Made by a program: the position numbers and the translations under genes
Notes under the pieces: generated by a model
The model's database searches: none
Told to the model about the DNA's origin: nothing
Seen by the model: the letters and a program-made list of their open reading frames with translations, nothing else
Part shown: piece after piece, positions 1 through 11,500 of the stretch
How positions within the stretch are numbered: the first letter of the stretch is position 1
How the letters are laid out: every line of letters starts with the position of its first letter
Source: Sarcophilus harrisii
Lineage: Eukaryota > Chordata > Mammalia > Dasyuromorphia > Dasyuridae
NCBI RefSeq assembly: GCF_902635505.1
Contig: NC_045427.1
Location: forward strand, 511,393,665 to 511,457,664
Reading direction: 5' to 3'
DNA length: 64,000 nt

Positions 1-600
1 GGCAGATGCCTACTCTATTGTCTAGTTTCTAGCTTCTCCATGACTGAAGTCATTTTCCAGGAGGTCCTAAATAACTTCCTAATTGCCAAACCCAATGCCA
101 TTTTTGATGTGGGAAAGATTCCTTTCTAGATTCCCACCCCCTTCTAGTTAATATAATTACCCTTTAACTCACAAATCCTGGTCCCTTTGTATTCCAATAG
201 AAGATGCAGGCTTGTCCCAGCCCCACCCAGATCTGAGCCAACTTTTGGGGCTACACCTAAAAATCCCTCTAGCTAAAATCTCCTATTATAAAAGGGCCAC
301 ACTGGGAACCCCCCCTTTACAGAGATCCCAAACATGCTAGCCATGTGAGGACCCTCTATTCACTGGACCCTCTGTTGCCCTCCTTATCTCTACCTTCACC
401 TATCTATCTCCTTACTTCCAAACCCAATAATAAACCTCTTTTATCAGTCTAGCTCTTGGGCCAATAAATGCCTTTATTGGGGACTCGTGCCGCTAGTAGA
501 CCTCATTTACCACCATATCCTTGCGCCAAATCCAGGGGGATTGCAGGGGAGCTCCATTTGGCTCCCTGTACCCCGAACCTGCCACTAGCCCTCAACTAAA
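1..600 (+). mobile_element. LTR of an endogenous retrovirus-like element (left edge cut by window)
   Basis: A promoter-like TATAAAA at 287-293 is followed by AATAAA at 429-434 and 463-468 and a U5-like GGGGACTCGTGCC. The TATA-to-poly(A) spacing of about 140 bp suits an LTR. No coding region is attached. Borders are uncertain. Old by appearance; not clearly the same family as the other LTRs here. Confidence 0.4.
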
Positions 601-776
601 CCCTAATTTCATTTAGATATTCCAAATCTATACCGCAACAATTTTCAGTCCTCATCCTCCTTGTCAACCATTTGAGCCATCTAATCACTCACTCCTTGAT
701 ACTATCTCCTCTTTTGGCTTACACATCTGTAATCTCTTGGTTCTATTGATACCTTTATCATTCTTCTCCTCTGATA

Positions 777-1340
777 TTAATGAGGTGTTAGTGGTAGTGA
801 AGAGGTTCAAGAATTGGGGTAGGGAATCCCCTCTGGTCGGTGTAGGTCCAATGTGAAAGAATTCACAAACCTGAAAAGTCTGAGTGGCAGAAAAGGGAAG
901 TTTATTGTTCACTAAGAAAGAGCTCTCTTAGTGGGCAAAACTCCTAATGAGGAATTTGGCAAAGGTGTGTTAACAGATCCCTAGTTATATGGGCAAATAT
1001 TGACCTGGGGCTGGGAACTGTCTGAGCTAATCAATAAAGGACCATCAGACAGAGATCTCCAATTGAATAAAATCACTTAACTGAGAGTTCAAAGGTTTCC
1101 TCTTCCTCTTCCCTCCACTCCCCCATTTTGGGAATTCCCTGAAAAGGATCCTGGCCACCCACAAAGGATCTCCGTTTCCATGGAGGGTGATTTAACCAAG
1201 ATCTCTGATTGAATGAAGCTACTTAACTTGGGAAGGGCTTTTCTGGGAAGATATGCTTTCCCAGGGGAAAAGCCCGAGACCCCCAATCTCCTTCTTTTAC
1301 AGATTAAAGGGGGGACAGTTTCAGGGTTTACCCCCATCCA
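777..1340 (-). mobile_element. Solo LTR, family A, antisense
   Basis: Read on the - strand it opens with a TGGATGGGGGTAAACCCTGA-like start and ends near CACTACCACTAACACCTCA. A poly(A) signal (aacaataaact) lies before the U5 text. The U5 (gtgaattctttcacattgg) is shared with the LTR at 1565-2237. Possible 5-bp duplication TATTA, offset by one base. Old, solo. Confidence 0.55.
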
Positions 1341-1564
1341 TATTATGTAACCATCTAATATAGCATTTTCAGCCCTCTTGTCTGTTTTTCAAATTTTGAT
1401 TCTCAAATCTTTTTCAAGCTGCCAACTATCTATGCCCACTTTAATATTCACAAGCCCCTCACACAGCATTTCTAAACTGAACTTATGACCTACATTCTTT
1501 CCTCATGAAAATGACTGAATAAATGTTCCCTCTCCTAACTTTGTTTTTCAACTGATGACACTAC

Positions 1565-2237
1565 CTGATGGGGGAACTCTGAAACTGTCCTGACTTTGGG
1601 GGATAGAAATTCTCCTTGAACTTTGGAGAAACTCTCCTCTGGGACAGGCCTGCCTCAGGGAATCAAGATAAAGTGGTTTCATTCTGTTATCTTGGTGGGA
1701 CTAACTGCCCCCTCTATTGAGCCCAGGATCACTCCTACTTAGCCCGAACTTAAGTGGTCTCATTTAGCTGGAGATCTAGATTGAGCTAAAAATTGGCTCA
1801 GTACCACTCATTCAATCCGAAATCTAGGCCTGGGGACAGTGACAGCATTGAGGGAATTTCCTTTGGTTGAAACTTCAGTTTCAGATTTCCTTAGAAACAC
1901 ATGCAATTTTAGACTCATTTCTTTGCAGAGGCCCAAAAGCAGGACTATGCTAGGCCAAGGAACCTCTCTCTCCTTGGCATAGCTGCCTGCTAGGATCCTA
2001 GGAAAAGGATACCCTTTTCTCAGTGTTAACACCCCTCTCTCTGCCAGAATTTCTCTGCTAGACCTTTACTTCTCTGTCAGGACCTTGCCACTGAGGAAGT
2101 CAGCCTCCTAGCAAAAGCTGACTTCTCAGTGCCAATAAATTTCTTTTTGCCAGTCTTTTTTTTCAGGTTCGTGAATTCTTTCACATTGAAGCTGTGCTGA
2201 CCAGGAGTTCCCACAACTCTGCACTGCCACTAACCTC
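1565..2237 (+). mobile_element. Solo LTR, family A, sense
   Basis: Begins TGATGGGGGAACTCTGAAAC and ends GCCACTAACCTCA, with AATAAA at about 2133-2140 and the U5 text gtgaattctttcacattg. Both ends match the inverted copy at 777-1340, while the middle is divergent. About 670 bp, no internal region. Confidence 0.55.
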
Positions 2238-2279
2238 ATCAAACCCTTCTAGTTGTTTTTGCTTCCCAGGCCAGAAGTT

Positions 2280-3570
2280 TTTATTTTGTTTTTTAATATT
2301 TTGATTTCCCCTCAATTACTTTTTTTTAGTTTTGATCTTTAAATTCTATTCTCTCTTTATTCTCCTTCCTTGAGATGGTAAGCAATCTGATATTATTTAT
2401 ATATGTGTAGTCAGGCAAAACATTTCCATATTAGTCATTTTGTACAAGAGGAAAGAAAGAAAACAGTCTGTATTCAGATATCAGTTCTTTCTTTGGAGGT
2501 CAATAGCATTTTTCATTATGAGCTTCTATAGTATTGCCTTAGATCAATGTTTTGCTGAGAATAACTAAGTCATTCATAGTTCATCATTTGATATTGCTGT
2601 TACTGTGTACAAAACTCTGGTTCTGCTCACTTCACTTTGTATCAATTCATGTTAAGTCTTTTCAGGCTTTTCTGAAATCATCTGTCATTTCTTATAGTAC
2701 AACATTATTCCTTTAATACTGAAACTTGTAAAGCCATTCCTCAACTGATTGGCACCCCATCAATTTCCAATTTTTATCGCAAAAAGGGCTCTTATATATT
2801 TGTACAAATAAGAATTTTTACTTTTTTTGTGATCTCTTTGGGATACAGATCTAGTAGTCCAGACTAGAGTTTATAGTCTCCTCTCTCTTATATCCTATGC
2901 CAGTATAGTTCAGTGCCTCAACAGATCAAAGCTCTTATTAATGTAGATAACTGCCTATTTGGGGTTTTTACCTTCTTTGTACCAACAATGCTTATTGATT
3001 GGTGATATTCCTTCTAATGCTGTGGATCATAATTTATTCATCCCTTTTCTTAGTCATTTTCAATGACACCTTCCATAATTGTCTTTATCTGTTTAATAAA
3101 AAAAACCAAAAACATTTTTTGGTGACAGATCATTTTTCCCCATGCTTACAAGATATACTTACGACATTACTCTTTATATAAAAGAAATATACTCATTTTA
3201 ATTTTATCTTTGTATTTGGTGTGAGATCTCAGCCTATGTCTAGTTTGTGCCAGACTGCTTTCCAGTTTTCCTAGCAGTTTTTGTCAAATAGTAAGTTTAT
3301 ACGCTCAAAGATTAGAATTTCGAGTTTATAAAACATTGGATTACAATAGTCACTTAATTCAGTATATCACATATACTATTTCTTAGCCAGTGCCAACTTA
3401 TCTTTATGATTACTACTTTGTAATATAGTTTGGATTCTGGTATTTCTAGGGAGCTTTCCTTGACTTTTTTTTTTTTTCCCATTGATTCGATATTTTGACC
3501 TCTTGCTTTTCCAAATGAATTTTATTATTTTTTCCTAGGTCTACAAAATAACTTTGGTAGTTTGATGGGT
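2280..3570 (-). mobile_element. Old L1 fragments, antisense
   Basis: Text typical of the reverse complement of L1 ORF2 3' half and 3' UTR: caatttccaatttttatcgc, aaaaagggctct, gatctctttgggatacagat. Parts around 2870-3000 and 3010-3180 are less clear. Highly diverged, no open frame. Confidence 0.6.
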
Positions 3571-3896
3571 ATGGCACTGAATAAGTAAACTAAGTAAACG
3601 AGTAGACTCTGAAACATTTTATACTCCTTTAAGCCTTTTCTCTCTCCCATAGGCAAAGTCTTGTATTTCTCCCATTCATTTCCCTGCTGTGCATAGCAAC
3701 TTTCTGTTTAAGCCTTAAGGAGAAAGTACCTTTCCTTCCTTAAAACTCTTGTGACATTTTAGTAGTACATCTTTTTCATTCTACTACTTATTTGAACTGT
3801 TTTTGCATAATATACATCATACTAACACTGTCAGTGTAAGATTCTTGGAGTTGGGAATGAAGGGCAGTAAGGCTTTTCCCTTCATTTTATATTAGC

Positions 3897-4036
3897 TTTT
3901 TGCTGAGGCAATTGGGGTTAAGTGACTTGCCCAGAATCACACGGCTAGGAAATGTTGGGTGTCTGAGGTCACATTTGAACCCAGGTCCTCCTGACTTCAG
4001 GGCTGGTGCTCTATCCACTGCACCTCCTAGCCGTTC
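3897..4036 (-). repeat. Marsupial tRNA-derived/CORE SINE, antisense
   Basis: Reverse of the common marsupial SINE: gaggcaattggggttaagtg, acttgcccagaatcacacgg, gctggtgctctatccactgc. The family is WSINE1/MAR1-like; the name is from memory. Confidence 0.8.
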
Positions 4037-4179
4037 CTCTCCTTTATTTTTGAAAGGTTTTTAATCTAAGCTGAGGACTGTTGCTCATTTTCAGAGCATA
4101 ATGATCAGCCTGTTCCCTGATTTATTGTCCTATTGCTCTTATCTACTCTGCCTGGAAACGAGAAATAGCTTTTATCTTA

Positions 4180-5040
4180 CACAAGGTAATTAGGCGTCGG
4201 GAAAAAGTCTAACGTAGGTAAAAATCACGAATATTATCCCCCGTGTGACCAGAAAATAGGCTGAAAGATGAAATGACTTTCCAATCTTACGGCCCCACAG
4301 CTTTTAACCCCGCTCCCTTCCTCTCCCCTCCAACAAAGTGGCTGTGGCACAAAAACGATTCCCTTTACAAGAAGGGCATTTGGAGAACACGGACCTGCTT
4401 GGAGCTGAGAATTGGGGCATAATTTGTTACCCAACGGCCGAACTAGCGGTTTCCTCGAAATAACGTTCAGCTCCTTGAGGAGAGTTTTTTCGTTTATTGG
4501 GTTCCTTCCGATTATCTCCGGCCTAGCTCTAACCAGCACCTGCCCCAGACACTCAATCGATGCTAACCGAGGTTGCACTGAGCTTTTTGCGCGCTCCGCC
4601 TCTCCTCCGCGCCCCATCTGGCCCTCCTCCGCCTCTCACGGTAGCTAGCGCCTTCGTGGCTGGGAGGAGGAATCTCCCAGCAGTACCTCTCTCGCTCTGG
4701 ACGGAAAAGAGTCCCATTTTAGCCTCTCTCCCGGCGGTACGGAAAGAACGGAGGCGGGCGGACACATGCTTAGGTGCGGGCAGGCTCCTCACGGGCCTCC
4801 TCCCTTCCACCCCTCTTCCCAGGCGAGGCTACTGAAAAAGGTGCCGCCCAACCTGACCCTCACCTGCCTCGCTCACACGGGGACAAAGAAACAGGCACGT
4901 CATTTAGGAAGGAAGACCTCAAACTCAGCACACCCATTTCCGGCTCAGGTCACAGAGGAAGGAATTGAAGCTCTTAGAATGCTTCACAGTTCCAACTTCC
5001 GCCCAAATCTGGTAGAAACATCGCGAGATGTCATCGGGTC
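4180..5040. promoter_or_regulatory. Second CpG-rich block upstream of CCNB2
   Basis: Another GC/CpG-rich stretch (ttgcgcgctccgcctc, cccggcggtacgg, ggaggcgggcggac), separated from the CCNB2 promoter by about 150 bp of AT-rich sequence. It includes an inverted CCAAT (ATTGG) near 4496. Open frames here look like chance reading of GC-rich DNA: none has a recognisable domain. It may be part of one broad island or a promoter for an upstream or divergent non-coding transcript. Confidence 0.5.
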
Positions 5041-5235
5041 TTGGAGTTATACGAATGGATGGAAAACTTGTCAGTTTTTTATTTCCGTCTTTCGGTTCGG
5101 ATCCATTTTGTTTCTATTTCCACTCGGCCATTTTTAAATTTAAAAATGTATTATTTTGACTTAAAAAAACCTCCACATACATGAAGGAAAACAATCTCCA
5201 ATTGCTATGACAGCCCAACAGGTTCCTGGAAACAG

Positions 5236-5343
5236 CCAATCAACGTGTAGCGGGGGGAGATGCGTCTCGTCAGCCTGCCCAATAAGGAGCGCGCATGGCC
5301 AGGCGGAAGGGCCAATGAGAGCGCTAGTGGTGCGGTTTTTGAA
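5236..5343 (+). promoter_or_regulatory. CCNB2: CCNB2 core promoter: three CCAAT boxes plus CHR
   Basis: CCAAT boxes lie at 5236-5240, 5279-5283 and 5312-5316, all on the + strand and 43 and 33 bp apart, so their spacings differ by one helical turn. A cell-cycle homology region TTTGAA follows at 5338-5343. Published work on mammalian cyclin B2 promoters shows spaced NF-Y sites plus a CHR, bound by DREAM in G0/G1 and by MYB-MuvB/FOXM1 in G2/M. The layout here is the same, and the ATG lies about 150 bp downstream. There is no obvious TATA box. Confidence 0.85.
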
Positions 5344-5401
5344 TTCCGGCCGTAGGACTGAGGGCCTGCGGCGGCGTGATCCTGGGACCGGGTTCTATTG
5401 T

Positions 5402-5419
5402 GGGTGGGGGGGTGGGGGG
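5402..5419 (+). promoter_or_regulatory. G-rich tract in CCNB2 5' UTR (possible G-quadruplex)
   Basis: GGGTGGGGGGGTGGGGGG on the sense strand, about 70 nt before the ATG. It has enough G-runs for a four-layer fold. It lies in the inferred 5' UTR, so it could act in DNA or in mRNA. Confidence 0.45.
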
Positions 5420-5489
5420 TTAGGCGTCTTATCGCTTCTCTGCGCTAGCCTAGACCCTGCGGCTCCGGCTCTGGCCTACCCCTGGCACC

Positions 5490-5513
5490 ATGGCGCTGTT
5501 CCGACGCCCCGCG
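5490..5513 (+). CDS. CCNB2: CCNB2 coding exon 1
   Basis: Residues 1-8, MALFRRPA; human has MALLRRPT by memory. The donor GTGAGT follows at 5514. The upstream 5' UTR is GC-rich and starts within the promoter region near 5350-5370 (inferred, no transcript data). Intron 1 is 13,296 bp. Confidence 0.95.
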
Positions 5514-8500
5514 GTGAGTTGGTGGCGTGGCGGCTCTTCCCTGGCTCCTGTCGTTCTGTCACTCGCGGAGACGCCCCCCAGGCGGTCGCCCTCCCGCTTT
5601 CATTCCCTCCCTTCCTGAGGGCGAGGGGTTGCTGATGTAGGGCCGTCCCAAAGCCCAGGCTCGAATCCCTGCTCTTCCCTTTCAGAGCTCTGGGACGTTC
5701 TGCTCTCCGGGTTTCCTCTCATCGAGGGTCGGTCACTCTCCGGCCGCGTTAGCAGCCTCGGCTCACGGGCTGGGCGTCATCCTCTCCTCCTTTCCACTCA
5801 ATTCCCGCGCGCTGCAGCCCCTGTCGGCCTCTGACACCGACACTGCTCCGAAAGGCCGCCCCCCTCCCCCGCCCTCGGCTAGGCCCGGAGGATTGCCGTA
5901 GCTTAGTGGGAGGTATCCCGGCTCCAGTCTCTGCCCACGCCAGGCCAACGTGCCAAAAGGACAAGCCCCTGCTCGGGGAACCCGGCGTCTCCTCGTTACC
6001 CTAACCGGCTTTCTTCCATTCCCAATCCCACTCTGTCTGTCTGCCGGAGGTTTTCCCTGCCTTCGCCCTCTTTTGCTCTGGGGCTGTACTTTTTTTTTTT
6101 TTTTTTTAAATAGCCTTTTATTTACAGGATATATGCATGGGTAACTTTACAGCATTAACAATTGCCAAACCTCTTGTTCCAATTTTTCACCTCTTACCCC
6201 CCACCCCCTCCCCCAGATGGCAGGATGACCAGTAGATGTTAAATGCATTAAAATATAACTTAGATACACAATATGTATACATGACCAAAACGTTATTTTG
6301 CTGTACAAAAAGAATCAGACTCTGAAATATTGTACAATTAGCTTGTGAAGGAAATCAAAAATGCAGGTGTGCATAAATATAGGGATTGGGAATTCAATGT
6401 AATGGTTTTTAGTCATCTCCCAGAGTTCTTTCTCTGGGCGTAGCTGGTTCAGTTCATTACTGCTCCGTTAGAAATGATTTGGTTGATCTCGTTGCTGAGG
6501 ATGGCCAGGTCCATCAGAACTGGTCATCATATAGTATTGTTGTTGAAGTATACAATGATCTCCTGGTCCTGCTCATTTCACTCAGCATCAGTTCCTGTAA
6601 GCCTCTCCAGGCCTTTCTGAAATCATCCTGTTGGTCATTTCTTACAGAACAGTAATATTCCATAATTTTCATATACCACAATTTATTCAGCCATTCTCCA
6701 ACTGATGGACATCCACTCAGTTTCCAGTTTTTAGCCACTACAAAAAGGGCTGGGGCTGTACTTCTGACACTGTTTTCCATTTACGTAGCATTTAACCGTT
6801 TTGTTTTTGTACCCTCATTGAGTGCTAGGCCCCATCAAAAAGAGCCAAGTTCAAATTTAATTAGCTGTGTAATCCTGTATGCAAATCACTGATCTTCTCC
6901 TTCACTTGCAACGTCTAACAGGGTTATAGTGAGGATCATAGAAGATAATGTTTATAGAGCATAGTAAAGTTTAACGTAGTGCTTGGCATATATTAAGTTA
7001 AATGCTTGGTGCTTATTAAGGGCTGCTTCTCCTCCCTCTGTATTTGAGGTTGCCAAGTAAATCTGCAGGTGAGGAAGGGCTCAGGATGCTTCTTGAACTC
7101 AGGAACCGTGTTTTTGCCATTCTTTTATACACTCGGGTCTTAATACAGGGCCAAGCCCTGAATAGATAAATACTTGTTGGCTGGTGAGTGAACAACTGGT
7201 TCTTTGGGAAAATCACTCTGGCAGCTCTACAGAAAGGTACAGTGGAGTGGAGTAGTGAGACCTGTGATGACCTGGTTTAGCACCCAGAGTATATTAAAAT
7301 CAGCCGCAGTCAGAATAAGGGAAAATGCTTGATCTTTATTCTTTGTGGAGATGAAGGGGAATGGAGCTAGGAAGTGAGAGCACATGGGACACCAATTCCG
7401 CCAGCAGGGCCTGGCATACTCCACCCCAAATCGTCTACGCAATCTCCTATACAGCCCATCAAACTTGCACAGAGAGGGGGCGGGGCCATCCTTTCTCCAA
7501 GCATATATAAATAGAGTATTGTCCAATTGGTAATTAGCCTCAAGTGCTAAGAGGAACCTCAGTGCAACCACTCAGCTTCAGCCTATTACAGAGACCAATT
7601 AAGAGGCTATAGGAGTAGCTCACTAAAGAGGTGGTGAGGGTGTGACTTAAGTAGTAGTTGTATTAAGTAGAAATAAAAGGACAAATATGAAAGATGTGTG
7701 TGTGTGTATGTGTGTGGGGGGAATGACAAATTTTTGCAATTGATTAGCTGTGTATGATGAAAGTGAAAAATCAAAAATAATTCTGAATTTGTCAACCTGA
7801 GAAACTGAAAAGGATTTTGGTACCTTTGACTGTAACAGGGAAATTTGAAAGAGGGGTAGGTTCTGAGGGGAAATGTGCTAGAGGACATGTAGTTTGAAAT
7901 GCCCAGCATGTAGTCGATGATGTGGGATTGGATGTTCTAAAAACGATCGTCTAGATAGATAGACTTAGGAAAATGTGGAGACAAATATAATTTGGAAGAT
8001 TATGCGACATCCTGAGTGAATAGCCTAAGGCATGTAAAGCTGTTGCATGACCTGGACACCCGCCAGTCACCAATCAGCTGCTTTGATCTCCAATGAAGAG
8101 CTTAATGAGCTCTAAAGGTGAAGAGTTCAACTTTCCCAATGTTTGGGGCAGGGGTTCAGGAAAATCCAGGTCTTGTTGTAGGAGGCAAAGAACAATTTTG
8201 CAGTGTAAAGAAATCTAAGGAGAGAATGAATTTTGGAGAGAAAGGGAGGATGACTGTGAAGGCAATCTGCTGGACATGGGGGAGGAGAGGAGATAGCAAA
8301 CATTTAGTGTGTGCCAGCAGTTGTACACTAGGAATGCAAAGAAAGGCTGTAAAAGCCTCTGTCCTTAAAGAACTCACATTTGAATGAAACATATAATATG
8401 TTAATAACTAGATACTTATAAGATGAATCTAGAGTAGGCCTGCAGAATGTAGGATTTGAACTGAATCTTGAGAGGAAAGGTCCCAGAAATAAAAGGTGGA

Positions 8501-11500
8501 ATGATCCTACAAATAGGCCAGTTGGCTTTAATAAAGTGTAAGGAAGGGGGTAAATGTGAAAAGACTATAAAAGTAGGATGATGATATGGTATGAAGAGCT
8601 TTAAATGTCAAATAAAGGAATTTATATTTGATTGGAGTTTAAGGGACAGGGGAAATGACATTGTCAACTTACGTTTTAGGGGGAAAAAAAATCACCTTAG
8701 CAACCCAGTAGGGAAAGTAATTGCAATTATCCAGGCAAGAGATCAAGAGATCATGAGAGCCTTAGATAGAATGGTGGTTTTTTAGTTGAGAGAAGGGAAT
8801 ATATGTGCCAGATGTTGTGAAAGTAAAAATGACAAGACTTGAAAATGGATGAGATATTTGGGGTGAGTGAAGACTGAAGGATGATTTTGAAGTTGGGAAT
8901 CTGCTTGACTGAAAGGGTCTGGTGCCCTCAAAAATAATGTAGAAATTTGGAAAAAGGGAGAGTTTAAGGTAATGAGTTCAGTTTTGGATATCTTGAGTTT
9001 TATTTATCTGTGGAATACACAATTCAAGATTTCCCAAAGTAGCTTCTGCTTGTCTAGAACTTGAGAAACAATTTAGAGCTAAATATATTGATCTGAATAT
9101 CATTTGCATAAAGATGAAAATTGAACCTATAGAACCTGATGAGATCACCAAGTTTAGACAAAAAAAAAAGGTCCTGGACAGATCCTTCACAGATAACATA
9201 ATTAGTTGATTTAACTTAAAAGAAAAATCAGCAAAAGATACTACTAAGAAGAGGCATGCCTTAGAAAGGAGAAGTGTTTAAAGGTGGCAATATCCAGAAA
9301 GAGGTAATCCAAGATGTCAGAATTCTAGAGATCAAGACCAATAAGAAGGATTAAGAAGAGGTCTTTAGATTTGTCAATTAAAAGAACTTTGAAAACTTTT
9401 AAAGAATAAAGAGATCATTGGTAACTTTAAAGAGGATATTTTCCTTTGAGTGATAAGGTCAGAATTTAGTGTTTTTTTTTTTTTTGTTTGTTTTTTTTTT
9501 AAATAAGGGAAGGTGAGGCATGGAGATGTTTGTAGATAGCAGCCAGTATTTATAGGAAGATTTGAAAGACAGTGGATTCTTGTGTGGGCAATCTTCTAAA
9601 ACACATAGGAGGGTCTGCATTTGGGGTTTGTCTTGACAGAAAGCCCACCTTTTCATTTGAGACAATGAGAATGAAGGAGATACTAAAAGAAAACATTCAA
9701 AGGAAATGAGAAGAGAGGTCTTTTTGATGGACTTAAGCTTTTTGGTAAAGTATGAGGAGATCTTTAGGTGAGAGTTCACACAACAGCAGGTATGTCATTG
9801 GGGCTTGAGAGAGGTCTTCAGGGGAGCATCATTTGTGTTGGGAGGGATAGAGAATAAATGAGGAAAGGAATATATTAACAGTTTTAAATGTAGTCCAGGA
9901 CCTCTTTCTAACCTGAAAATAGCCAGAGACAAAGCAGGTTAGAGATCTGTGTGTCAGGAGTGAAGTAGTGGTTTAATTAATTAATTTCAAACCTTTGAAG
10001 TTCTCCTGAGAAGGAGAGCTTCACATGCTTAGAATGAAGGCACAATTTATATACATAAATCACAAGTGGGAAAGGGAGGGAAGGTACACTACAACAAAAT
10101 CATTTCCAGGGCTTGAGTAGTTTCCCACAGCTTAAGTGGTTTCCTACAACAAGCCCACAAATTCAAAACGGTACAGGTGTGTTCTCAAAGTGATTTTTTT
10201 TTTTTTTTTTTTTTTTAAATTCTTGGGTGTTTTTACTTGCTGGGGTACAGGACTAAATTCTGTGGTGGGAACAGGTTCTGCAGTCTTTGATTCATTTCAC
10301 TTATTGTACACAAACACAGATATGTGGTGCTTGTGAGAACATTGGCAAGAATTGATTAATAATTCTAAGCTGCATCTGCCGTGCAATTAAAAATCTAAAT
10401 TATTAGTATATTCTTTATACATATTATGTTGATGAATATAAAAATCACAATTTCCTTTGCAAGTAGGATTGCTTTGTTGCTTTGAGGGCTCTAATTTATA
10501 TTAGATTGTGTAAATTTGTAGTGAATCCAATCAAGCAAGGTTTTGTGAATTTGATGTGACTTTTTTTCTTTATTAAAGCTTTTTATTTTTCAAAATATAT
10601 GCATGGACAATTTTTCAACATTTAACCCTTGCAAAACTTTGTGTTCCAATTTTTCCTCTCCTTTCCTCACTCCCTCTCCTAGAAGGCAAGTAGTTCAATA
10701 TATGTTAAACATGGAAGAAATATATGTTAAATCCAATATATGCATAATATTTATACTATTATCTTGCTGCACAAGAATAATCGAATCAAACAAGAAAAAA
10801 AAGAGAAACAAAATAAAATGTAAGCAAACTACAACAAAAGAGTTAAAATGCTATGTTGTGATCACACTCAATTCCCACAGTCCTCTCTCTAGGTGTAGAT
10901 GGCTTTCTTTATCACCAAACCATGGGAACTGATTTGAATCATTATATTGTTGAAGAGGGCCACATCCATCAGAACTGATCATCATATAGTATTGATGTTG
11001 AAGTATATAATGGTCTCCTGGTCCTGTTCATTTCACTTCCCATCAGTTCATGTCAGTCTCTCCAGGCCCCTCTGAAATCATCCTGCTGATCATTTCTTAC
11101 AGAACGATAATTTTCCATAACATTCATATACCATAATTTATTCATCCATCCTCCAATTGATGGGCATCCACTCAGTTTCCAGTTTCTAGCCACTACAAAG
11201 AGGGCTGCCACAAACATTTTTGCATATGTGGGTCCCTTTCCTTCCTCTAAGATCTCTTTGGGATATAAGCTCAGAAGAAACACTGCTGGGTCAAAGGGTA
11301 TGCACAGTTTGATAGCACTTTGGGTACAGTTCCAAACTGTTCTCCAGAAGGGCTAGATCTGTTCAGACTTTTGATGAAATAAATCTGATCGAAGTAAGTA
11401 GATAGTGAGAGCACTCTAAGGATGGGAGTTTGGTGAGATTTGATTGGTAATAGGTTGAAGGTATTCAAGAGAGGTAGTATAGAGTTGAATTGGTTTTCAA

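Larger units (their letters stand above)
5200..5960. promoter_or_regulatory. CpG-rich block over CCNB2 promoter, exon 1 and start of intron 1
   Basis: Many CpGs and a high GC content by eye (gcggcggcgtg, ccgacgccccgcgg, ctccggccgcg), set in an AT-rich window. It spans the CCAAT/CHR promoter and the first 450 bp of intron 1. Borders are estimated by eye. Confidence 0.8.

Noticed and set aside
4234-5137. Several overlapping frames of 64-127 codons in the CpG block
   Set aside because: They lie on both strands, have no domain or splice logic, and GC-rich DNA is expected to give such frames by chance.
1-5200. Possible 3' end of RNF111, the expected left neighbour by human order
   Set aside because: No RING-finger or RNF111-like frame found; the gene must end left of the window.
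5207-5635. 142-codon + strand frame over the CCNB2 promoter and exon 1
   Set aside because: It crosses the promoter, the CCNB2 ATG in another frame and the exon 1 donor.
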